A DNA stretch of 64,000 bases from Magnetococcus sp. PR-3. GTDB taxonomy: Bacteria; Pseudomonadota; Magnetococcia; Magnetococcales; Magnetococcaceae. The notes below the pieces were generated by a model. The model searched no databases, was not told the origin of the DNA, and worked only from the letters and a program-made list of their open reading frames with translations. Below are positions 35,429 through 44,053 of this stretch, piece after piece; the first letter of the stretch is position 1; every line of letters starts with the position of its first letter. The position numbers and the translations under genes are program-made. The stretch spans positions 43,338 to 107,337 of the forward strand of contig NZ_JBAHUQ010000016.1 in NCBI RefSeq assembly GCF_036689865.1, in the 5' to 3' direction.

Positions 35429-36601
35429 TTAACCTAGCTTCAACTGAGCCTTCAGTGACTTGGCGGCCAAAGCATAGCCACCATCGGCGCCATCCACAAA
35501 ATGCACATGCCGCCCATGCCTTTGAAAGATAAGGCAGGTCATTAAAGCTCGGTCGGATACATGCAACCCATAGACAAGCCGCCCTTTATCCTGCTCCTGC
35601 TGCAGCCAGGCTTCCAGCTTTTTACGCTGCTTGGTGCGCCCCGAAACCACCATGCGCAACATGCCATCAAACTTTTGATAGTCACACCCCTGCACCGTTC
35701 GTTGCCGGTATCTCCGCCACGGGCTCTTTAAAAAGGGGTTAAGGTCCATCAACAACACACCCAGGGCATTACTCACCCTGAGCTTCAAGCGGTAAAATTT
35801 TTGAGCCCAAAGACTACCCGGAGCAAAGAGTTTGGATTCCTGCTGTAGACGCTGCTTAGAGAAAGAGAGATTCAACCCCGCCAATGAAATGGGGTGGCGC
35901 TCGGTCTCCTGCCCATAGGTTTGGTTGATCATATCCAACACCTCCCCATAGTGCAGCATACCGGCTTCCAGCTCAGTCGTGGTCACTTTAACCAGCAGAC
36001 TAACGGTCTCCCCCTGGGGGCTAGGGATGTCCTGCCAGCGGCACTCCAACCCATCATAGTTGGCCTGCTGGGCGGGCGTTACCTCGGGCAGCCGATAAGG
36101 CTTACCCGCCACCGGATCCTTGACCAGATCTTCAGCATAGGCCATACCTCCCCCACGAAAAACCGCTTGATGGTACCCCTCCCCCACCAAAACTTTGGCC
36201 AATGCCACCTGCTCCCCTGCCGCAGTGACCTGATGCATAGGGACCACCCCCACCCTGAGCACCAATCCATAAGCTTCCAACACCTTACTGGCGGTTTCAG
36301 CCAATACCGAGGAGGCCTGATCCAGCAGATGGGGCGGGATCAAAATAGATGCGCCATCCCCCCCGAAGACAAAGGGCAACTCCTCCTCCCCAGCCAGATT
36401 AAGCAAGGCGATAATCGCCATGGCACCAGAGATATTCACCTCTTTATAGCGCCCACCCTCAATGGCCCCTGTAGAGTTTTGTACATCACTGACCGCGATG
36501 TGCCAGTCATCGGGCAAGCGCGTAAACCCTTCCCCCTGAGTGATTTGCCGAAAACCCTGTAAAGGAATGAGGTTTTGATAAAAAAGTGCGGTATCCACCA
36601 T
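35429..36601 (-). CDS. DUF3095 protein, nucleotide cyclase-like
   Basis: The 390-residue protein matches what I know of the DUF3095 family. Its N-terminal half resembles class III nucleotide cyclases: WHIAVSDVQNST provides a first metal-type aspartate, and FVFGGDGASILIPP provides the second in the position of the usual GD. A cyclic nucleotide product is inferred and has not been shown for this protein. The C-terminal half has basic segments (RTKQRKKLEAWLQQ) and ends with HVHFVDGADGGYALAA. No membrane segment is seen. It lies 115 bases from the M48 protease gene on the same strand. Confidence 0.7.
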   Translation of the reverse strand: MVDTALFYQNLIPLQGFRQITQGEGFTRLPDDWHIAVSDVQNSTGAIEGGRYKEVNISGAMAIIALLNLAGEEELPFVFGGDGASILIPPHLLDQASSVLAETASKVLEAYGLVLRVGVVPMHQVTAAGEQVALAKVLVGEGYHQAVFRGGGMAYAEDLVKDPVAGKPYRLPEVTPAQQANYDGLECRWQDIPSPQGETVSLLVKVTTTELEAGMLHYGEVLDMINQTYGQETERHPISLAGLNLSFSKQRLQQESKLFAPGSLWAQKFYRLKLRVSNALGVLLMDLNPFLKSPWRRYRQRTVQGCDYQKFDGMLRMVVSGRTKQRKKLEAWLQQEQDKGRLVYGLHVSDRALMTCLIFQRHGRHVHFVDGADGGYALAAKSLKAQLKLG

Positions 36602-36788
36602 GGTTTTACCTAAAGAGAGAGATCAGGGAAAAACGCTACCATAGCCTGATCACGTCGTGTGAGATAAGCTTTTTCAGCGCAAACAGGGGAAGAAACATCT
36701 ACGGAAGATAAAGTGAACGCTTGAGTGAACCAAACAAAACTAAATCAGTCCCATTATCAGTACGGCAGGTGTCGTACGATTCCCGATT

Positions 36789-36829
36789 GCCCCGTCTGCA
36801 CATGGTCCCCATGACAGGCGGGGCTTTTT
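36789..36829 (+). terminator. Plus-facing hairpin at the end of the hydrogenase operon
   Basis: GCCCCGTCTG pairs with CAGGCGGGGC (one G-U pair) and is followed on the plus strand by TTTTTA. It starts right after the stop codon of the minus-strand maturation protease, but on that strand it has no U-tract. It may end the operon weakly, or stop plus-strand transcription entering it. Confidence 0.55.
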
Positions 36830-37334
36830 ATTGGTTGAGCTGTTTTTTACCCATCAGCGCCTGATCCAACCAGCTCAGCAAGCTCTGTGCACCTTTTTCC
36901 ACAGCCGGGGTTAAACCTTGCCCTATCTCGATGGCATCTACCTCCAGCAACAGCCAATAGAGCGTCACCCCCACCCAACTGCCCGGTGCCCGCTGCTGTT
37001 CCAGGGCTAGTGCATCCACAGCAGAGAGCTGATGAGATGACCTAAGTCCCCCCATGGGCTTGACCTGTTCCAAAGTCAAAGCCTGCCAAGCCCCAACCTC
37101 CACCTGCCCGGTGCGGGCGGCATCCACCACCAAGAGGGTTTTGGGGTATGGACCATGACTGGAGAGACCCAGCAGATCTGAGCCAAGATCTAAGACCCAG
37201 CGGCTTGGGTGGCGTTTGTGCAACTGTGCCACAACCCACGGCCCAACCCCATCATCCCCCATCAATGGATTCCCCAACCCCACCACCCCAACCGGGTGGC
37301 GTAAACGGGCTGGGTCCGGTCGGAACAGGGTCAT
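36828..37334 (-). CDS. NiFe hydrogenase maturation protease (HyaD/HycI family)
   Basis: This endopeptidase removes the C-terminal tail of the hydrogenase large subunit after nickel insertion. The 168-residue protein has the family signature VGLGNPLMGDDGVGPWVV near the N-terminus, where the Glu or Asp residue of GDDG normally contacts the metal, and VVDAARTG further on. Its ATG overlaps the large-subunit stop codon (ATGA at 37331-37334), tying it to the hydrogenase message. An in-frame start at 37379 lies inside the large subunit gene and is not needed. Confidence 0.92.
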   Translation of the reverse strand: MTLFRPDPARLRHPVGVVGLGNPLMGDDGVGPWVVAQLHKRHPSRWVLDLGSDLLGLSSHGPYPKTLLVVDAARTGQVEVGAWQALTLEQVKPMGGLRSSHQLSAVDALALEQQRAPGSWVGVTLYWLLLEVDAIEIGQGLTPAVEKGAQSLLSWLDQALMGKKQLNQ

Positions 37335-38635
37335 GTGTGCACCGTTAGATCGACCAAATGTGTGGAACAGGAGATACAAGGATCATAGGCACGGGCGATC
37401 ATCTCCAAGTGTAGGCGTAGCGTCTCTTGCTGTCGCTGGGCTTGGGCCAGCCAATGCCCAACCCCATGGGCGAAGTCCCGCTCGACATGGGCCAGATTTT
37501 GTGCTGTCGGTGTAATAATATCCGCTTGGGTCAAAACCCCATCGCCATCCACACCATAAAGGTGATAGAGCGTGCCCCTAGGCACCTCCAGAGCAGACAG
37601 ACCTGTCTGCTCCCCTTCAAACCCAAGTGCGGTCATGGGCGCCGTCAGTTCAGGACCATCCTGCAGCTGCTCGGTCAACACCACAGCCTCTTCCAGAGCC
37701 CAAATCAACTCAATAAACTGGGCGGCATTATTATGCAGTGTCGAGACATCAACAGGGAGTAGAGCATCCCGCAACTTGGCGGCTTCACCTTTTAAACGCT
37801 CACCGTTATGCACCACCCGAGCTAAAGCCCCCACCATAAAAGGCTGCTTGGCATAGGTGGACTGTTTGGCTGTAGAGTGACGGACAACCTTTTCATTCAC
37901 CCGCGCGTAGAACTGCTCTACGGGGATATCAGCATGACCGGTGGCCGCCAGATGGGAACCTTGCAACGCGTAATGGTCGCCATCGGGACGTAATGCCACC
38001 AAAATGGGGGGTTGCAATCCCATAGAGGGATTTTCCAACGAGGCGATAAATCCTTGCAGGGAGAGAGCCAGATCCAAAGCATTCTGTACAGAGGCATGCA
38101 GAGCCTGCATGGCCTGTTTAGCGGGACGCCGCCCCAAACCACCCACCACAATATTGACGGGGTGGATAGCCCGCCCACCAACCACTTCCTGGATTAAATT
38201 ACCAACCCGTTTGATCTCTAACCCTTTATGTACCTGCTCGGGAAACCGCGCCGCCATATCAAGGATGGAGGCGTCCCCCAGATAATCCGGTGCCGCCAGC
38301 GCAAAGAGATGCAGCGCATGGCTCTCAATAAACTGCCCCAAGTTGAGCAACGCACGGAACTGCGCCACCCCCTGACTAACAGAGATACCCAGCGCATTTT
38401 CCAACGCCATCACACTACCAAGCGTATGCCCCGCCGAGCAGATGGAGCAGACACGGCAGACAATACCCGGCGCATCTTTAGCCAGTTTGCCTTTTAAGAG
38501 CACCTCATAAAAACGGGCCCCTTCAAAGATCTCCATTTGGCAAGATTGAATACCCGTCTCATCCACCGCAACGGTAATCCCACCATGGCCCTCAACCCGG
38601 TACAGATGATCAATGGTAATGGTTTCCCTATTCAT
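37331..38635 (-). CDS. hydA: NiFe hydrogenase large subunit, group 3b-type
   Basis: This 434-residue catalytic subunit carries the NiFe(CN)2CO site. The L1 motif is RVCSICSAGH (Cys63, Cys66), and the L2 motif is DPCISCSTH (Cys420, Cys423). Proteolytic removal after His426 would release the eight-residue tail LVDLTVHT. The L2 form and the four-gene order around it (iron-sulfur, flavin, small, large) match soluble group 3b hydrogenases, also called sulfhydrogenase or NADP-linked (HydBGDA). No signal peptide or membrane segment is present, so it acts in the cytoplasm. It overlaps both neighbours by ATGA-type junctions. Confidence 0.95.
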   Translation of the reverse strand: MNRETITIDHLYRVEGHGGITVAVDETGIQSCQMEIFEGARFYEVLLKGKLAKDAPGIVCRVCSICSAGHTLGSVMALENALGISVSQGVAQFRALLNLGQFIESHALHLFALAAPDYLGDASILDMAARFPEQVHKGLEIKRVGNLIQEVVGGRAIHPVNIVVGGLGRRPAKQAMQALHASVQNALDLALSLQGFIASLENPSMGLQPPILVALRPDGDHYALQGSHLAATGHADIPVEQFYARVNEKVVRHSTAKQSTYAKQPFMVGALARVVHNGERLKGEAAKLRDALLPVDVSTLHNNAAQFIELIWALEEAVVLTEQLQDGPELTAPMTALGFEGEQTGLSALEVPRGTLYHLYGVDGDGVLTQADIITPTAQNLAHVERDFAHGVGHWLAQAQRQQETLRLHLEMIARAYDPCISCSTHLVDLTVHT

Positions 38636-39468
38636 GATCTCTCCCCCTCCGGCTTTTGGCCAAGCCCCATATGTTGTGGATCTTGAAAATGGGGGATTAA
38701 TCGATTCTCCACCCAGGCTGGCGCTGTAAAACGGCGGATCTGTTCAATAACAGCCCCTTTATCCAGCCCATGTTCACTAAACAGTTGTGTGGTTGCCCCA
38801 TACGCCGGATCTTCTACCGGCCCCCGGCAGCCATAGCAGGGTTGACCAAAGTGAATGCAGCGCGCTTTGCAACCGGCCAGTGTAATAGGCCCACAACAGA
38901 CCTGTTGTTTGGCCTGCACCAGACATTGGTTTTCTGCAATTCGGCATTCAGAACAGACGGAGGCATCCTGCCGGAACGGCTGCACACCATTAAGGATCGC
39001 CGCCATCACGTGGGTAAACTCATCCATCTCAATCGGACAGCCGGTCACCGCGTAATCGACCTCCACAAAGTGGGAGAGCGGCTCGGCTTCACGGGCATCG
39101 GGAAAAACCGTACTGTCCCCATACACCTCTTGCTTAAGTTCATGGATCGGTATGGTCCGGGCATTCATGGCAGGCAGCCCGCCCCAGACGGCACAGGTAC
39201 CAAGGGCCATCAATTTTTTGGAACGTGCCCGCAGTTTTTTTAAGGCTTCCACCTCTTTTTCTGAGCAGATCGAACCTTCAACAATGGCCAGATCCAACGG
39301 CTCATCCTCACCACAGGTTTGAGAGCTGGCCATGATAAAGGAGCAAATATCAACACGACCAGCCAAAGCCAACAGCACATCCGTATCATTAAGAATGGCC
39401 AACTGATCACCGGCACAACCGGTAAAGGAGAAGATCCCTACCTTTAATCGTTCACTGGCTGGCATCAT
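38632..39468 (-). CDS. hydD: NiFe hydrogenase small subunit, group 3b-type
   Basis: This subunit passes electrons through Fe-S clusters between the NiFe site and the flavin subunit. The start is the first of two adjacent ATGs (39466-39468), six bases after AGGAGG. The 278-residue protein opens with LKVGIFSFTGCAGDQL, the proximal-cluster motif, and continues with EGSICSE, LGTCAVWGG and VTGCPIEMDEF. The C-terminal third holds many cysteines for further clusters (CSECRIAENQC, CCGPITLAGCKARC, CYGCRGP). No Tat signal is present, as expected for a soluble enzyme. It overlaps the flavin-subunit gene by 17 bases. Confidence 0.93.
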   Translation of the reverse strand: MMPASERLKVGIFSFTGCAGDQLAILNDTDVLLALAGRVDICSFIMASSQTCGEDEPLDLAIVEGSICSEKEVEALKKLRARSKKLMALGTCAVWGGLPAMNARTIPIHELKQEVYGDSTVFPDAREAEPLSHFVEVDYAVTGCPIEMDEFTHVMAAILNGVQPFRQDASVCSECRIAENQCLVQAKQQVCCGPITLAGCKARCIHFGQPCYGCRGPVEDPAYGATTQLFSEHGLDKGAVIEQIRRFTAPAWVENRLIPHFQDPQHMGLGQKPEGERS

Positions 39469-40321
39469 TGTAGGCCTCCTGTTCCCATGCTTCCCGCAAT
39501 CCACGCGCCTCCCAGGCACTAAAGACCGGTCCATCCTTACAGCTGTACCGATATCCAATGGTGCAGTGCCCACATTGACCAATGCCACAGGACATACGCC
39601 GTTCAAAGGTCATAAAGGTTTTTTGCGGCCAGACCCCTTTTTCCCGCAGCATCTGTGCCGTACCTTTGTACATAACGGGGGGACCACACAGTGCAACGGT
39701 GGTCTCAGCGGCATCCAACGTTAGGCTTTCAACCAACTGCCCCACATGACCATGCATGGCGGTAAAGGGCTGGTCTGCCATGGGGTGATCCACAGCAAAA
39801 TGCAGCTCCAAATGACCTGTCTCACCCAACGCAATCAGCTCTGGGCCAAATAACATTTCATCTTTATGGCGAAAGCCGTAGGCCAACACCACCCGCCGGT
39901 AGCGATCTCGCTGGGCCATGACCGCTTGCAAGACACTGCGCAAGGGTGCCATCCCCAAACCACCTGCCACCAACAACAGCTCCTGCCCCACCATACGCTC
40001 TAAGGGAAAACCATTTCCATAAGGCCCCCTCAAGCCAAGCTTACTGCCCGTGGGTAGCTCAAACAGACGCTCCGTCAAGCGACCAACCCGCCGAATACAT
40101 AACTGTAAAATGGGCACGTCAGAAGCAGCATGGCAGATAGAAAACGGGGCTTCACCCGCCCCCAGTACAGAGAGCATGACAAACTGCCCCGGCTTATGGT
40201 TCATACCATTCGGGCCAACCCCCCGGCTATCGGCCAGTGCCAGTTGAAACAGGGCAGTATCTTCGGTCAACAGTTCTCGGGAGACCAACATGGCGGTCAG
40301 GGGTTGTAGCGGATCATTCAT
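39452..40321 (-). CDS. hydG: Hydrogenase FAD/NAD(P)-binding subunit
   Basis: This 289-residue diaphorase subunit would pass electrons between NAD(P) and the hydrogenase Fe-S chain. It has the ferredoxin-reductase layout: an FAD domain with KLGLRGPYGNGFPL, an NAD(P) domain beginning LLLVAGGLGMAPLRSV, and a C-terminal 2Fe-2S motif CGIGQCGHC followed by CKDGPVF, as in dihydroorotate dehydrogenase electron-transfer subunits. Its ATG overlaps the upstream stop (ATGA at 40318-40321). Cofactor preference, NADH or NADPH, cannot be read from the sequence here. Confidence 0.92.
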   Translation of the reverse strand: MNDPLQPLTAMLVSRELLTEDTALFQLALADSRGVGPNGMNHKPGQFVMLSVLGAGEAPFSICHAASDVPILQLCIRRVGRLTERLFELPTGSKLGLRGPYGNGFPLERMVGQELLLVAGGLGMAPLRSVLQAVMAQRDRYRRVVLAYGFRHKDEMLFGPELIALGETGHLELHFAVDHPMADQPFTAMHGHVGQLVESLTLDAAETTVALCGPPVMYKGTAQMLREKGVWPQKTFMTFERRMSCGIGQCGHCTIGYRYSCKDGPVFSAWEARGLREAWEQEAYNDASQ

Positions 40322-41364
40322 GAGACCACCTCCTCTTCACCACCACAGGCACGGCGCACCTTGGTAAAGACAGAAATCACATCAATACCGGCGGGACAGG
40401 CGGTGATACAGCGCCCACAGCCGGTACAACTGGGTTTACCAAAACCATTCACATACCCATGTTCTTTATGATAGTAGCGGTTTTTAACCCGATCGCCCCG
40501 ATCACGCCGGAAGTGATGGTCCCCTGCCCCACGATCAAAGTCACGGAACAGACAGGAGGACCATTTTCGGCAGCGTTCACCACACTGACCGGACAAATCC
40601 ATACGGTCTAGCATGTCATAGCAGGTACATGTCGGACAGACCATCGAGCAGGCACCACAAGTAAAGCAGGTTTCACCGATTTTATCCCACACCGCACAAT
40701 CCTGCTTAACCTCTAAAACCTGAGGAAGGTCCGCCACCGGCATATGCAGGGTAAAAGCCTGACGTCGTTTTTTAAGCAAGGCCAAATAGGCCTGTTGGTT
40801 GGCTTGGCTGACGGGTTTAAAAAGCGCCCGCGCCATATGCAGCATGTCATGCCCCGCTTCAGTTCGGACCATGACATAAAATTGTGGCCCCAGATCCCAC
40901 AAAAACAGATCATACAAGCCATCAACATGTTCTGTACCTTGAGATTGGCAAAAACAGTGTTCATCTGGCATGCAACCCAAGCCAATCAGCCACGCCTGCT
41001 GCCGACGGCTATGGTAGGTACGATCTGGGTAGTCACGGCTAAAAAAATGATCCAACACATCTAGCCCATGCAGATCACAGGGGTGCAGACCAAACAGAAT
41101 CATCGGCGGCAGGTCTGGCTGCTGAGGGTGGTAGCCATCGGCATCAAACCGGTAGAGCACCTCCTCTGCGGGAAAAAAGTATTTCTTAGGGGGCAGCGCG
41201 GTGCGTAAGTAGTGCAAAGCCACCGGTTGATCTGTGGCCTCAGCCAGGGGTTTAAAAATAAAATGATCCGGGGCTTCTTCTACAGGAACATGCACACGAC
41301 GGTGTTTTTCACAGGCAGCAAGAAAGCTCGGGAGATCCTGCCGATCCAACATGAAGGTTTCCAT
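40318..41364 (-). CDS. hydB: Hydrogenase 4Fe-4S subunit
   Basis: This 348-residue iron-sulfur subunit is the beta subunit of HydBGDA-type hydrogenases. The first half (GLHPCDLHGLDVLDHFF, CMPDEHCFC) matches that family. Two ferredoxin-like cluster motifs follow: CFTCGACSMVCPTC, and CTGCGRCITACPAGID near the C-terminus. It is the first gene of the operon and has a strong ribosome site (GAGGGGAGGATG). The 526-base region upstream must hold its promoter. Confidence 0.92.
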   Translation of the reverse strand: METFMLDRQDLPSFLAACEKHRRVHVPVEEAPDHFIFKPLAEATDQPVALHYLRTALPPKKYFFPAEEVLYRFDADGYHPQQPDLPPMILFGLHPCDLHGLDVLDHFFSRDYPDRTYHSRRQQAWLIGLGCMPDEHCFCQSQGTEHVDGLYDLFLWDLGPQFYVMVRTEAGHDMLHMARALFKPVSQANQQAYLALLKKRRQAFTLHMPVADLPQVLEVKQDCAVWDKIGETCFTCGACSMVCPTCTCYDMLDRMDLSGQCGERCRKWSSCLFRDFDRGAGDHHFRRDRGDRVKNRYYHKEHGYVNGFGKPSCTGCGRCITACPAGIDVISVFTKVRRACGGEEEVVS

Positions 41365-41890
41365 GCCATCCTCCCCTCAACGGCCCCCTGAACCGGGTTT
41401 TCTTATCAAATGGGGGCCTAGTTCTATTATCGGCTGGCGGCAGGGGGTAGGTCGAGTAAAATCGGTAAAAATCGAGGGGAATTCATCCAACCTTCACAGC
41501 CAGATCATACTGATAAAAGCTTATGATTTTTTTAGAATTTAAGCATATTCCAATAGACCGATATCAGCACCGCGAACAGCCAACTGATCAGGCGATAAAA
41601 CCCCTCCTCAACCCTGCCTTTATCGCATCTCAATGGGTTGGCTTAAACCATCGGCACAGGTTTACGCCTCGTCTGATCGGTTAAAACCGGATATCGCTCT
41701 CACAGGCTGTTCAAGGGAGTTGACGCCATGCGCTGTCTGGCATCTCCCCAGCAAATGCTGGTACTGAGGGTCTTGTTTGCTCAGGGGATGGACAAAAAAA
41801 GAGGGCTCTGCACAATAATAGAAGGCCGTCATGGCCCAAAATGTCAAACATCGCTGGATCCCTAGGGCGGGATCCAGCTTTTTAGCGCAC
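41365..41890. other. Long gap between hypD-like and hydrogenase genes
   Basis: These 526 bases hold no supported gene or RNA. The part nearest hydB (41480-41560) is A/T-rich and is the likely promoter region; I found no sigma-54 pair or FNR box I would defend. A terminator-like hairpin at 41853-41885 is listed separately. A 126-codon plus-strand frame from 41831 is mostly opposite hypD and is a shadow. Confidence 0.5.
41853..41885 (+). terminator. Plus-facing terminator next to the hypD-like gene
   Basis: GCTGGATCCC (41853-41862) and GGGATCCAGC (41869-41878) make a perfect 10-bp stem with a 6-base loop, followed on the plus strand by TTTTTAGC. No plus-strand gene ends here. It abuts the stop codon of the minus-strand hypD-like gene but shows no U-tract in that direction. 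Confidence 0.65.
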
Positions 41891-42988
41891 CTACACTATC
41901 TCGGGGTGCTGGCGCTCCCACATAATTCGACAAGCACCATCGACGGAAGCCATACAGGGCCCAACAGGGCTATCGGGCTGGCAATCCTGAGCATAACGCA
42001 GGCAGTCGTGGGGGGCATTTTTACCCATGACAATGGAAGCACACAGGCAGTCATGGGGCATATCGCCGCTTTCAGGCATAAAGGTCGCCAAACTTTTAAA
42101 GCGGTTTCTTACATCGCGGTTCTGCCAGGGCTCATGCAAGGCATAACCAGAGTCGGGCACTTTACCGATCCCTCGCCAATGTACACTACTTACATCAAAA
42201 ACATTATTTAAGCAGGTTAAGGCGTAGGTGTTTCCCTTGGGTTTAATACGATGATGATCCTGAATATCCAACTTGGGCTTGCTCGTCGCCACCTGCCGTA
42301 CAACAGCATCCAACGACGCCAAAAAACTATCGTCAGAAAAACCACTAATCGAGACAGGCACACCATATTGGGTTACGGCAAAACGCCAGCACTCAGAACC
42401 CACAATGGCGGCAACATGGCCTGGGGCAATAATGGCATTAAAGGGACGCTCACCCTGGGTGGATAACATACGATCCACAGCAGGCCAGCTTAACCGTAAC
42501 GCATTTAAAATGGAGAAATTATCGGGCGCACCACTTAGAAATTGGGCGGCTAAGGGTGCCGATACGGTCTCAAAACCACTGGCAAAAAAGACCACCTCGC
42601 GATGCGGGTTCTGTTCCGCCAGCGCGACAGCCTCCTGCGGATTGGCCACCGCCACCACATCTGCACCATCATGACGTACACCATCCAACGTGGCATATCC
42701 TGCGGCACCATAGGAGATGGGAACAGATAACATATCCCCAAATGCTGCCAAAATAACCTTTTCACGTACGGCTAAGTGCATGGCTGCACGAATTTCTGCC
42801 TCTGGACAGATGCACACAGGGCAGCCAGGACCTGGCATAATACGGACAACATCGCTTAAAGCTTGGTACCAGTCACTCTCAGCCCAAAACCGGGCAAAGC
42901 CACCACACAGGTTCATAACCCGAACGGGCTCAGATAGGTTTAGCCGCTTAAGCGCTTGAAGTTTCTGCTCTATAACCGCAGGATCCAT
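41891..42988 (-). CDS. Divergent HypD-family hydrogenase maturation protein
   Basis: HypD helps make and deliver the Fe(CN)2CO unit of NiFe hydrogenases, working with HypC. From the ATG at 42988, with GAGGGGGAAG upstream, the protein is 365 residues. It keeps Cys28 (LCGG), Cys56 and Cys59 (GPGCPVC), and the C-terminal 4Fe-4S region (CLCASIV, KNAPHDC, CQPDSPVGPCMAS). It departs from the family where CGGHTH should be: it reads CGGFARF. GFETT likewise becomes GFETVSAP. An earlier start at 43045 is possible. No hypC, hypE or hypF is in the window. Whether this serves the adjacent hydrogenase or another task is open. Confidence 0.85.
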   Translation of the reverse strand: MDPAVIEQKLQALKRLNLSEPVRVMNLCGGFARFWAESDWYQALSDVVRIMPGPGCPVCICPEAEIRAAMHLAVREKVILAAFGDMLSVPISYGAAGYATLDGVRHDGADVVAVANPQEAVALAEQNPHREVVFFASGFETVSAPLAAQFLSGAPDNFSILNALRLSWPAVDRMLSTQGERPFNAIIAPGHVAAIVGSECWRFAVTQYGVPVSISGFSDDSFLASLDAVVRQVATSKPKLDIQDHHRIKPKGNTYALTCLNNVFDVSSVHWRGIGKVPDSGYALHEPWQNRDVRNRFKSLATFMPESGDMPHDCLCASIVMGKNAPHDCLRYAQDCQPDSPVGPCMASVDGACRIMWERQHPEIV

Positions 42989-43198
42989 ACACTTCCCCCT
43001 CATATTGTACCCACCAAAAGGAACAAACCTACTCATCTTACCCATTACCTAAAAAAAAGGGGGAAAGTTTCTCTTATGGTTCCATCTTTTTTTTTCGGTT
43101 TGTATCTCATCGCAAAAGGGTATAGACAATGGCCTTGCATACCCCATGACAAACGCTTTAGGGTATCTTTCTACACCGGAGCAGGTTGGAGCTTAGGA

Positions 43199-44038
43199 AT
43201 GTGTGAACTGTTTGGTATGACCAGCCGATTGGCGGCAACCATAAACTTCTCGTTGGAGGAGTTTGCCCGTCATGGTGGCTTGGACGGCCCCCATAAGGAT
43301 GGCTGGGGGATTGCCTTTTATGAAGACTATGACGCCCTGATCATGCGCGCGCCGGAACCAGCCTCTGAGAGTAAACTGGTTAAGTATATTGAGAAGAACT
43401 CCTTTCAGAGTGATCTTATTCTCTCGCACATTCGCAAAGCCACCCAAGGGGAGATCTGCCTTAAGAACACCCACCCTTTCCGGCGGGAACTGGGCGGACG
43501 CTTACACATTTTTGCCCATAATGGTGAGCTACAAAATATTCAGAACCACCCGGATTATCGCCTGGGCATGTTCCGCCCTATTGGCACCACAGACTCAGAG
43601 CACGCTTTTTGTCTGTTAATGGAGTGCCTGACCGAACCCTGGATGGACCCTAAAGCCCCCTCCTTAGAGCAACGCCTGGATGTTATTTTAAAGTTCGCCC
43701 GCCGTTTAGATCGCTTACACCCTGAAGTTCAAGCTAACTTTCTCTACAGCGATGGTGAATATATGTTTGCCCACGGTCATGTACGCCGTCAAGACAGTGA
43801 TGGTGTTATCCGTGCGCCTGGTCTTTATACCGTCTGCCGCAGCTGCCACCCCAACGTGAGCAAACGCCCCCGCCCCATTACCGGCATTCGTATGCAAACC
43901 GCCCAGCCCGATGGCGAGATGCAGCATGCGGCCTTAATCGCCAGCGTACCATTGACCGATGAAACCTGGGAGCCCCTGGTCCGTGGTGAGGTCGTGGTGA
44001 TGAAAAATGGCAAGATTATACAACGGGCCCATGCTTAA
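43199..44038 (+). CDS. Class II glutamine amidotransferase (YafJ-like)
   Basis: This 279-residue protein is a stand-alone N-terminal-nucleophile glutaminase domain. I start at the ATG at 43199 because it places the catalytic cysteine at position 2 (MCELFGM), as the family requires; GGAG sits 7 bases upstream. The open frame continues 81 codons earlier, but that would bury the nucleophile. Other motifs are DGWGIAFY, SHIRKATQG and FAHNGELQN for glutamine binding, with HPF before it. The ammonia acceptor is unknown. It is divergent from the hypD-like gene and converges on a DUF1963 gene 15 bases away. Confidence 0.9.
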   Translation: MCELFGMTSRLAATINFSLEEFARHGGLDGPHKDGWGIAFYEDYDALIMRAPEPASESKLVKYIEKNSFQSDLILSHIRKATQGEICLKNTHPFRRELGGRLHIFAHNGELQNIQNHPDYRLGMFRPIGTTDSEHAFCLLMECLTEPWMDPKAPSLEQRLDVILKFARRLDRLHPEVQANFLYSDGEYMFAHGHVRRQDSDGVIRAPGLYTVCRSCHPNVSKRPRPITGIRMQTAQPDGEMQHAALIASVPLTDETWEPLVRGEVVVMKNGKIIQRAHA

Positions 44039-44053
44039 GCCCCAGATGTGTGG

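Noticed and set aside
41470..41520. Possible sigma-54 promoter for the hydrogenase operon (minus strand, TGGCTGTGAAGGTTGGA)
   Set aside because: The -12 half lacks the invariant GC.
41831..42211. 126-codon plus-strand frame at the end of the hypD-like gene
   Set aside because: Most of it is antisense to conserved HypD codons and it runs through a terminator hairpin near its start.
42956..43198. N-terminal extension of the glutamine amidotransferase frame
   Set aside because: The catalytic cysteine must follow the initiator methionine, which fixes the start at 43199; the upstream stretch is antisense to the start of hypD and its leader.
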